DNA from: Thiohalomonas sp963783235
GTDB taxonomy: Bacteria > Pseudomonadota > Gammaproteobacteria > Thiohalomonadales > Thiohalomonadaceae
Assembly (NCBI GenBank): GCA_963783235.1
Contig: CAWAMN010000001.1
Coordinates: 248,001-312,000, forward strand
DNA: 64,000 bases
Direction of reading: 5' to 3'
A model generated the notes under the pieces. That model searched no databases. It was given only the letters and a program-made list of their open reading frames with translations, and was not told where the DNA came from. Shown one piece after another: positions 44,107 through 51,253 of the stretch (positions are counted from its first letter, which is position 1; the number at the start of each line of letters is the position of its first letter). The translations under genes were made by a program, and so were the position numbers.

Positions 44107-44868
44107 ATGGGAAATATCGTTCTTAACATCGAAAACGTGAACAAGACCTTTGGCGGTCTGCACGCCCTGAGCAGTGTCGACCTTGCGATTGAAGAGGGTA
44201 AGATTCACGCCATCATCGGCCCTAACGGCGCCGGTAAATCGACGTTGCTAAACGTCTGCATCGGTCGTCTCCATCCTGATACCGGTAGCGTCAGCTTTGA
44301 CGGTAAAAACATCATTGGGAAGGAGCCGCACGAGATCAATCAGGCGGGTATCGCCCGGGTGTTCCAGACCCCGGAAATTTTCCCCGACCTGAGCCTGCTG
44401 GAAAATGTGGTGATTCCCGCCTTTGCCAAGCGTGATGGTGCCTTCAAGTTCAATTTCATGCGGGGGATTTCCCAGGAGAAGCAGATCCGCGAAGAGGCTG
44501 AACATGTCCTGGAAGACCTGGGACTGGCGAATCAAATGCACCATCACTCCGGCAGCATGTCGCGCGGTGACAAACGTCGTCTGGAACTGGGGATGTGCCT
44601 GATCCAGCACCCGCGATTGTTACTACTCGATGAGCCCACGGCGGGTATGTCCAGGCACGATACCAACCGCACCATCGAGTTGCTGCAGAAGATCAAGGAG
44701 CGGGGTATGACCAAGGTAATCATCGAGCACGACATGAACGTGGTATTCAGTCTTGCCGACACCATCTCTGTACTGGCCCAAGGGGCCATCATCGCCAGCG
44801 GCACACCTGATGAAATCAAGGGAAATCCGGTGGTACAAGAGGCTTATCTTGGAGGCGCACACCTATGA
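44107..44868 (+). CDS. livG: ABC importer ATP-binding protein (LivG type)
   Basis: The protein is 253 residues: Walker A GPNGAGKST, Q-loop VFQTPEIFPDLSLLENV, and Walker B LLLLDEPTAGMS. The signature region reads GSMSRGDKRRLELGMCL, in which SMSRGDKR replaces the usual LSYGQQR, and the switch His lies in IIEHDMNVVFSLAD. The signature is degenerate but all other motifs are intact. It overlaps livF by 4 nt. Confidence 0.9.
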   Translation: MGNIVLNIENVNKTFGGLHALSSVDLAIEEGKIHAIIGPNGAGKSTLLNVCIGRLHPDTGSVSFDGKNIIGKEPHEINQAGIARVFQTPEIFPDLSLLENVVIPAFAKRDGAFKFNFMRGISQEKQIREEAEHVLEDLGLANQMHHHSGSMSRGDKRRLELGMCLIQHPRLLLLDEPTAGMSRHDTNRTIELLQKIKERGMTKVIIEHDMNVVFSLADTISVLAQGAIIASGTPDEIKGNPVVQEAYLGGAHL

Positions 44869-45623
44869 GTCATAACACTGCACCGGTCGTGCCCAAGGTC
44901 AATGCCACCGGCTCGGCCCCTGCCTTCTTCTCCTGCTGGGATCTGCACTCCTACTACGGTGAGAGTTACATCGTGCAGGGAGCCAGTTTCGATATTCGCG
45001 AAGGGGAGATCGTCGCTCTGCTCGGTCGTAACGGTGCCGGTAAAACCACCACTCTGCGTTCCATCGCCCGAATGGACGCCCCGCAGCTCAATCATGGTGA
45101 AATCTGGCTCGATCATCAGCCGCTTCATACGATGAAGTCACACGAGGCGGCACAGCACGGGGTTGCGCTGGTACCGGAGGACCGCAGCATTATCCCCGGT
45201 CTGACAGTTCAGGAGAATCTGGAGCTGGCTCAAATCGCCCCTCCCATGGGCTGGACTATTGAGCGCATCTATGAGCACTTCCCCAAACTGGGTGAGCGCC
45301 GCGATCAGATCGGGGTCACCCTCTCCGGTGGTGAGCAGCAGATGCTGGCGATTGGCCGGGCTCTGGCCCGCGATGTGAAGCTGCTTCTGCTCGATGAGCC
45401 CTACGAGGGCCTCGCTCCGGTAATCGTGCACGAGATCGAACGGATCGTCGATAACATCAAAAAGCTGGGTATCACCACCATCATCGTCGAGCAGAATGCC
45501 ATCGCCGCACTGCGCTTGGCCGATCGCGCCATCATTCTCGATATGGGGCATCTGGTGTTTGACGGCACCGCACAGGAAGTACTCGACAATGAAGAGCTTC
45601 GCCATCAATACCTGGCGATCTAG
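44865..45623 (+). CDS. livF: ABC importer ATP-binding protein (LivF type)
   Basis: The protein is 252 residues: Walker A GRNGAGKTT, signature TLSGGEQQMLAIGRAL, Walker B LLLLDEPYEGLAPV, switch region IIVEQNAIAALRLADRAIIL. It has an N-terminal extension of about 25 residues (NTAPVVPKVNATGSAPAFFS) before the usual first strand. It pairs with the LivG protein to drive transport. Confidence 0.9.
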   Translation: MSHNTAPVVPKVNATGSAPAFFSCWDLHSYYGESYIVQGASFDIREGEIVALLGRNGAGKTTTLRSIARMDAPQLNHGEIWLDHQPLHTMKSHEAAQHGVALVPEDRSIIPGLTVQENLELAQIAPPMGWTIERIYEHFPKLGERRDQIGVTLSGGEQQMLAIGRALARDVKLLLLDEPYEGLAPVIVHEIERIVDNIKKLGITTIIVEQNAIAALRLADRAIILDMGHLVFDGTAQEVLDNEELRHQYLAI

Positions 45624-45624
45624 C

Positions 45625-45705
45625 CGGCTGTTTTGAAAACTCCCTCTCCAGCGGGAGAGGGTCGGGGTGAGGGGGGGCCAATGAATGGTAACTGCCTGGT
45701 AGGTC
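45625..45705. repeat. Partial copy of the CAGGCTGTTGAAAA element
   Basis: CCGGCTGTTTTGAAAACTCCCTCTCC and GGGAGAGGGTCGGGGTGAGGGGG resemble the left half of copy A, including GGTAACTGCCTG further on. The right inverted end is absent. Confidence 0.55.
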
Positions 45706-45728
45706 ACTGACTGCTCTTCCTAAGTCCG

Positions 45729-45755
45729 AAAAAGCCTCGCAAAGCGGGGCTTTTT
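45729..45755 (+). terminator. Terminator of the ABC importer operon
   Basis: AAAAAGCCTCGC, AAA, GCGGGGCTTTTT. Confidence 0.8.
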
Positions 45756-45886
45756 CACTCCAAGGATATCTTTTCAGTGTTATTGAAACAGGCCTGAAAG
45801 ATTGAGATACTTTACAGGCAGTATGGGATCGGAGGCCCGATTATTTCTTTCCTGGAATATCGGTTAGCGTGCTTAAGGGCCGAACC

Positions 45887-47230
45887 ATGCCACCGCGCCT
45901 TCTCCTTGCAGTTCTTCTCCTCTTTGCATTTGCCATTCTGCCCGCCCATGGCGCCGAAACGATCGCGGCGGCCGAGGTCGTGCAACGCGCCGATCAACTC
46001 CTCAAGGCAGGCAAGGCCGACGAGGCCTATCAACTGCTCGCACCGCTGGAGGCCCAGCTGGCGGGTAAATACCAGTATGATTATCTCCTTGGTATCGCCG
46101 CTTTAGAGAGTGATCGCCCCACAACAGCGACTTTTGCTCTGGAGAGGGTGCTGTCGGTAAAACCCAATTTCGCCGGGGCACGGATGGATTTGGCCCGTGC
46201 CTATTTCGCCTTGGGTGATTACGGGCGGGCGGGAAGGGAGTTCGAAAAGATTCTTTCCCTGAATCCCCCCGAGCATGCCAGGGAGGTTGCTGAGCGTTAC
46301 CTTGGTGCCATTGCACGAGTGGATAGCCAAAGCAAACCCACGCGGTTGAGCGGTTACCTTGAGCTAGGGGCCGGTCACGACACCAATGTCAATAGTTCTC
46401 CCGATCAGAGCACCGTTTTCATTCCGGTCTTTGGTCTCGACTTCAACCTCGATGCAAGCAATCAGCAGACCGACGATAACTACCTTCAGACGGCTGGCGG
46501 GGTCTCGGTATCGCATCGCCTGAAAGAATCCGCATCGCTCTTCGGGAGTATCGATGCGACCTCACGCAGGTTTGCGGATGCCTCGGAATTCGATCAGGAC
46601 GCTGCCAACGGTATAATCGGTGTGGCACTCGGTAGCGGCAGGGATACCGTCAAGGTGGGAATCCATACGGGGCGTTTTTGGTTGGACGAAGATGTGAACC
46701 GGGACAATTACGGCATGGATCTCTCTCTGCAACATTTTTATGAGCCGAGTGCCGCGGTGACCCTGTTCGCCCAGCACAACCGGTTGCGCCATGCCGACGA
46801 GGAACTTGAAGCGAACGACGTGAACCAGAATATTGTGGGCGTCAACTGGTTCCGGGCACTTTCCGGAACCGGAAGCGATGTTGTTTTCTTCAGTAGCTAT
46901 TTAGGGCAGGAAAACGACATCAATGGTCGTGCGGATGGTGCCAAATCCCTGGTGGGGTTCGGCGTTGGAGGCCAGAAGGCACTGACCCCAAGTCTGGCAC
47001 TGTACGGTAACTTCGGCCTGCAGTACGGGAATTATAAAGAGATCAATCAGGCCTTCCAGGTGGATCGGCGTGATGAGTTCAGGGTCGCCGAGGTGGGAGT
47101 GAGTTGGTCCGTTAGCAAAGATTGGAGCCTGCGAACCGACCTGACTCATTACGATAACGAATCGAACATCGCGATCAACGACTATGACCGGACCGACGCG
47201 TCAATTTCCGTTCGTCGGGATTTCCGGTAA
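45887..47230 (+). CDS. TPR plus outer-membrane barrel protein, Slam/DUF560-like
   Basis: The protein is 447 residues. It has a signal peptide (LLAVLLLFAFAILPAHGAE). TPR-like helices follow at ~20-145 (RADQLLKAGKADEAYQLLAPLEAQLAG; FALERVLSVKPNFAGARMDLARAYFALGDYGRAGREFEKIL). A C-terminal barrel of ~290 residues starts GYLELGAGHDTNVN and ends with strands WSLRTDLTHYDNESNIAINDYDRTDASISVRRDF, with terminal Phe-Arg. TPR plus a 14-strand barrel, an N-V/I-N motif at barrel entry and a final Phe-containing strand are the Slam (surface lipoprotein assembly modulator) layout. The FecR-domain gene downstream is its likely cargo. Confidence 0.72.
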   Translation: MPPRLLLAVLLLFAFAILPAHGAETIAAAEVVQRADQLLKAGKADEAYQLLAPLEAQLAGKYQYDYLLGIAALESDRPTTATFALERVLSVKPNFAGARMDLARAYFALGDYGRAGREFEKILSLNPPEHAREVAERYLGAIARVDSQSKPTRLSGYLELGAGHDTNVNSSPDQSTVFIPVFGLDFNLDASNQQTDDNYLQTAGGVSVSHRLKESASLFGSIDATSRRFADASEFDQDAANGIIGVALGSGRDTVKVGIHTGRFWLDEDVNRDNYGMDLSLQHFYEPSAAVTLFAQHNRLRHADEELEANDVNQNIVGVNWFRALSGTGSDVVFFSSYLGQENDINGRADGAKSLVGFGVGGQKALTPSLALYGNFGLQYGNYKEINQAFQVDRRDEFRVAEVGVSWSVSKDWSLRTDLTHYDNESNIAINDYDRTDASISVRRDFR

Positions 47231-47246
47231 ACAAGGAGGCACGACC

Positions 47247-49808
47247 ATGTCCGGCCCGTGTATGCAGAGAAGACGGATTTCGCTCCTGCTGTTCATCTTT
47301 TTGGTTTTTCCCGGTCTGACCCTGGCCTCGGCGGGTAAATTCATCTTCGTTCATGGACAGGTCGTACTCAGCGATCAATCCGCAGGGGAGCGCAAGGCGC
47401 GCCGCGGGATGGACATCAATGAAGGCGACACGATCGTCACCGGCCAGAAGGGACGGGCCCAGATCCGGATGAAAGACGGGGCGATGTTGGCGGTCCGTCC
47501 GCAAACCGAGCTGCGCATCGATGAGTACGTCTATCGTGAAAAGGGGCAGAAAGAGAGCAGCGTCATGTCCTTGATCAAGGGCACCTTCCGATCGGTCACC
47601 GGAGCGATAGGCCGGGAAAACAGCGACGCCTACAAGGTCAAGACGCCGGTTGCCACCATCGGTATCCGCGGTACCGACCATGAGCCCATGCATATCCCCG
47701 TGGGGACTCCGGGTGCGAAGCCGGGGACCTATGACAAGGTGAACCGCGGCGCGACCTTCATGCAGACCCGGGGTGGTCGGATTGAGCTGGGTCCGAATCA
47801 GATCGGTTTTGTGGCGGATCCCGACCAACCGCCCGTCTCCATGCCTGAAATGCCGGAAGCCTACTCGCTGGCGACCGATACCGAGGAGGCTTCCGGTGAG
47901 GGGCAGACCGAGGAGGGTGCGGAAGCTGCCGCTACTTCGGAAGAGGGGACAGAGACGACTGAGGAAGAGACCGCAACGGCGACCGAAGAGACGAGTGACG
48001 GGAGCACGGAATCCTCGGCAGAGGGGGCAACCACTGAGGAATCCCCTACAGAGACCGCGAGCACCGACGGGACTGCAGACATGATAACCACCACAGAGTC
48101 CCCGGATACAACGACTGCCACCGACACGACGACAGAAATGACGACTCTGGCTACCTTCACTTCGGAGCCGACCATCTCCGTGGTTGCCACCAACGATACC
48201 CTGGGTACGGCGGATCTGACGAACCAAACGTTAGTCGATCCAAATGGAACGGTCACGGAAATCACGACCTTCTTCAACATGCCTGGAAAAATGGCCGCCG
48301 GCAGTTGGCTCGGCAATAGCTGGGATTGGCGTGCATCGCACCTGGCCTGGGCACCGCCAGGAACGCTGACGTTTGATGCTGCCGGGAATCTGGTGGCAAC
48401 GGATTCGACGGAAGAACATGCCGGAATTGTGGACTTCCGGGTCGTCAATCCTCGAAACGGCACTTGGCAATACGCCGCCGGCTATTCGACGACCGGGATT
48501 GCGTATGGGCGGATGCAGGGTGACTCTATCGAAATTACGGACGTTCAGGATAACTACCCCGACCCGGAAACCTATTCGAATATTACATTCGATCTATCGG
48601 ACGGCCAGTATTTCCACTGGGTGATCGGGGCGATCACTTTTCCCGAGTATTTGCCCATGGTATTTCGGGGAACCCTGAATTATTCGCTGGATGGTGGTAC
48701 TTCGCCGACCAATCGATCAGGCGCGAGTGGAACGCTGAATTCGGCATACATCTCAGCTGATTTCACCAACATGGTGGCGGATTTTGGGCTCAGTGCATCG
48801 GTGTCAGGAGTCAATTGGTCGGCGAGCGGGTCGGCAGGCATTGAGCATGATGGTTTCTGGGCGGACACATGGGATACGGATAGTACGCTCAACATTTCCA
48901 ATAATACGGGCGGCGGTGGCACTTACGAAGGGGCTGTCGTGGGCGGCTTCACCGGTGAGGCGATGTCCGGGGCGTTTCTCTCGTATGCATTCAATGATTA
49001 CCTTTCCAATTCAATCAGTGGCGTAGCCGCCTTCCGGGCGGATTCGGTTCCCAGTAGTTCGATTAATCACCGCATCATCATCTGGTCGGGGAGCTACTCT
49101 TCAGGCGGGATCGTTAAGCCGTACGTCAACGGTGGTTACAACAATGCGGCCGAAATTAATTATTCGGGAGGTATCGTCAAATTCCGGACTGAAATCCCCG
49201 AGCCCGATTTTGACTGGGTTGAATTAGCCTACTCGGGGACACCCGTCGATGTGGGATCCGACGCCCTAGGTATCACTTGGGGGCGTTGGGCTAACGCGAC
49301 TGGTATCACCGCCACTCAGCTGGATGGCACGACGGCCACAGCCACACCCGACAGTCTGCATTATCTGGCCGGTCCGATTATGAACCAACCGGTTGCACTA
49401 CCGACCAGTGGTACGTTCACCTACAGCTTCATCGGGGGCACATCTCCCACCGACAGCGGCGGTAATGTAGGAAGCGCGCCTTCCGCTTCCGACTTCTCGT
49501 TGGTGGCCGACTTTACGAATCTGAGCGTCGATGTCTCGGCACAGGCAACTGTCAACGGCCTTTCGCTGAAGGGCAGTGCTGCCAACGTTCCGCTTGAGGG
49601 CCATCACTTTGGTGCGGGTTCTGACTTTGGAAGCAACCTGAACGTAACCTGTTTGGCCGGGTGTATAGCGGGCGACAACACCGGCGGTGCCATAGTGGGT
49701 GGATTTGCCGGTGCCACCGGTGAAGCGGCGGGGATTAGTTACTCATTGGGTAAATTCAACGGGAGCAGTGATAACGTGATTTCCGGTGTCGCCGCATTCA
49801 AACGCTGA
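47247..49808 (+). CDS. FecR-domain secreted protein with tandem barrel-like C-terminal modules
   Basis: The protein is 853 residues. It has a Sec signal (ISLLLFIFLVFPGLTLASAG) without a lipobox. A FecR domain spans ~30-190 (GQVVLSDQSAGERKARRGMDINEGDTIVTG ... YKVKTPVATIGIRGTDHE). A Ser/Thr/Glu-rich linker covers ~210-310. Two C-terminal modules of ~130 residues share GTLNYSLDGGTSPT / GTFTYSFIGGTSPT, then VVGGFTGE / IVGGFAGA, and finish SISGVAAFR / VISGVAAFK. The glycine-rich ends resemble TbpB-type barrels, the usual cargo mark for Slam proteins. AAGGAGG precedes ATG 47247. No PEP-CTERM or LPxTG end. Confidence 0.75.
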   Translation: MSGPCMQRRRISLLLFIFLVFPGLTLASAGKFIFVHGQVVLSDQSAGERKARRGMDINEGDTIVTGQKGRAQIRMKDGAMLAVRPQTELRIDEYVYREKGQKESSVMSLIKGTFRSVTGAIGRENSDAYKVKTPVATIGIRGTDHEPMHIPVGTPGAKPGTYDKVNRGATFMQTRGGRIELGPNQIGFVADPDQPPVSMPEMPEAYSLATDTEEASGEGQTEEGAEAAATSEEGTETTEEETATATEETSDGSTESSAEGATTEESPTETASTDGTADMITTTESPDTTTATDTTTEMTTLATFTSEPTISVVATNDTLGTADLTNQTLVDPNGTVTEITTFFNMPGKMAAGSWLGNSWDWRASHLAWAPPGTLTFDAAGNLVATDSTEEHAGIVDFRVVNPRNGTWQYAAGYSTTGIAYGRMQGDSIEITDVQDNYPDPETYSNITFDLSDGQYFHWVIGAITFPEYLPMVFRGTLNYSLDGGTSPTNRSGASGTLNSAYISADFTNMVADFGLSASVSGVNWSASGSAGIEHDGFWADTWDTDSTLNISNNTGGGGTYEGAVVGGFTGEAMSGAFLSYAFNDYLSNSISGVAAFRADSVPSSSINHRIIIWSGSYSSGGIVKPYVNGGYNNAAEINYSGGIVKFRTEIPEPDFDWVELAYSGTPVDVGSDALGITWGRWANATGITATQLDGTTATATPDSLHYLAGPIMNQPVALPTSGTFTYSFIGGTSPTDSGGNVGSAPSASDFSLVADFTNLSVDVSAQATVNGLSLKGSAANVPLEGHHFGAGSDFGSNLNVTCLAGCIAGDNTGGAIVGGFAGATGEAAGISYSLGKFNGSSDNVISGVAAFKR

Positions 49809-49814
49809 TAAGTC

Positions 49815-49853
49815 GAAAGGCCCCTGAGAAGCGATTCGCAGGGGCCTTTCTTT
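49815..49853. terminator. Bidirectional terminator
   Basis: GAAAGGCCCCTG, loop, CAGGGGCCTTTC, TTT. It lies 6 nt past the FecR-domain gene and also beyond the end of the minus-strand 50-residue ORF. Confidence 0.8.
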
Positions 49854-49869
49854 AGCGGCCTGGTTGTCT

Positions 49870-50022
49870 TCAGTCGTACTCGTCGCGTCCAAGGTTTTCC
49901 AGCATCGGATTATCCGCGAGGAAGTCCTGCAGTTCCGGCTCCTCTTCGATCCGGGATTCGTCCTCAAGGGCATTGATGTATTCATCGAAGGCATTGCGGA
50001 CCTCGTTGCCACTCAGTCGCAT
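49870..50022 (-). CDS. Acidic 50-residue small protein
   Basis: A minus-strand ORF from ATG 50022 (GGGGGTG ribosome site) to TGA 49870, encoding MRLSGNEVRNAFDEYINAL, then EDESRIEEEPELQDFLADNPMLENLGRDEYD. It is helical and strongly acidic at the C-terminus. It stands alone between two terminators, which argues for a real transcript. No family recognised. Confidence 0.55.
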   Translation of the reverse strand: MRLSGNEVRNAFDEYINALEDESRIEEEPELQDFLADNPMLENLGRDEYD

Positions 50023-50052
50023 TGGGCACCCCCTTTTTCATATGTTGACCTG

Positions 50053-50082
50053 TGAAAAGGATCATTGATGATCCTTTTTTGA
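50053..50082. terminator. Bidirectional hairpin downstream of ppsR
   Basis: AAAAGGATCAT, TG, ATGATCCTTTTTT. It is placed between ppsR (stop 50176) and the 50-residue ORF. The next ~90 bp (50083-50175) are AT-rich and may hold the small ORF's promoter. Confidence 0.65.
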
Positions 50083-50175
50083 GTTTAGAAAGAGGGGGAG
50101 GGCTGTCAATTGATCGTCTAAAATCTAGACAGAGTACTAATTTGTATTTTTAGAAACTAACAAATTAATTATTTT

Positions 50176-50997
50176 CTAACCATACAAACGACGCTGAATA
50201 CCCGCACGCTGCAAGATGGTGGCGGCGATCTCCTCTATGGACATCGAGGTGGTATTGAGAAAAGGCACCGCCTCCCGGCGGTAAAGCGATTCGACCGTTT
50301 CGATCTCGAACTGGCATTGCCCCAGTTGGGAATAGCGGCTGTCGGGGTAACGCTCCGTTCGAATCCGGTGCAAACGGATCGGGTCTATGGTCAGGCCGAA
50401 CAGGCGATTACGGTAGGGCGTGAGCGCTTTGGGAAGCAGGCCGGCCTCCAGATCATCCTCGGTCAACGGGTAGTTGGCGGCCAATACGCCGTATTGGAGT
50501 GCCAGATAGAGGCATGTGGGTGTTTTCCCGGAACGCGAGACGCCAAGCAGTATGATGTCGGAGGCGGGGTAGTTGCTCGCCATCAGCCCGTCATCATTGG
50601 ACAGCGCAAAATTCAGGGCATCGATACGGGCGGTATATTGCTGGAAGTCACGGATCCCGTGAGAGCGGCCGGTGACATGCAGCGCCGGTTGGCCGAGTTC
50701 GCTCTCCAGTCTGTCATTGAAAGCATCGAAAAAGTCGAAAACGACGCCCCGGCAGGTGAGGACCACCTTTCGCACTTCCGGGTCGACGATGGTGGAAAAG
50801 ACCAGTGGTCGGCAGTCGTCATCACGGGCGGCCCTATTGATACGGCTTACTGCGCTCTCGGCCTTCTCAAGGCTGTCGAGAAACGGCCAACTGGTTTGAC
50901 TGAGCTCGAGTCCCTCGAATTGGGTCAGGAGGCTGCGGCCCAGCGTTTCGGCAGTGATACCGGTGTGGTCGGAGAGGAAAAAGACGGAACGACGCAT
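50176..50997 (-). CDS. ppsR: PEP synthase regulatory protein (bifunctional kinase/pyrophosphorylase)
   Basis: The protein is 273 residues: RRSVFFLSDHTGITAETLGRSLLTQFEG at the N-terminus, P-loop LLGVSRSGKTPTCLYLALQYG, and DPIRLHRIRTERYPDSRYSQLGQCQFEIE near the C-terminus. This is the DUF299 family that phosphorylates and reactivates PEP synthase. It lies just downstream of ppsA on the same strand, with a terminator between them. Confidence 0.92.
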   Translation of the reverse strand: MRRSVFFLSDHTGITAETLGRSLLTQFEGLELSQTSWPFLDSLEKAESAVSRINRAARDDDCRPLVFSTIVDPEVRKVVLTCRGVVFDFFDAFNDRLESELGQPALHVTGRSHGIRDFQQYTARIDALNFALSNDDGLMASNYPASDIILLGVSRSGKTPTCLYLALQYGVLAANYPLTEDDLEAGLLPKALTPYRNRLFGLTIDPIRLHRIRTERYPDSRYSQLGQCQFEIETVESLYRREAVPFLNTTSMSIEEIAATILQRAGIQRRLYG

Positions 50998-51107
50998 TGT
51001 GTTACCACCGAAGACAAGAATAAAGATCCGTCAATTGTAGAACCCGGCTGAATTCATGAGTATTCAATCCCGGGAAAAATAATCCGTTGTTGAATGTGTT
51101 AGGGTCC

Positions 51108-51182
51108 AAAAAAAAAGGAGACAGCGGCCCTCAGGGGAGAGGCTGCCAAGCCGCTTTTCGGTTCTAAAAGCCGGCTGTCTCC
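51108..51182 (-). terminator. ppsA terminator
   Basis: On the minus strand GGAGACAGCCGGC pairs with the distal GCCGCTGTCTCC and is followed by nine T. It lies about 70 nt after the ppsA stop. Confidence 0.75.
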
Positions 51183-51253
51183 TGCCAAAAGCTCACACCC
51201 AAGTGTGAGTCACCCTCGAAGATGCGCGTCCTTGCGCGGTTGGCGAAGAATCG

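Noticed and set aside
47247..49808. FecR-type anti-sigma regulator of iron uptake
   Set aside because: No sigma-factor gene or TonB receptor adjoins, the FecR domain is N-terminal after a Sec signal, and the C-terminal half is secreted-type repeats.
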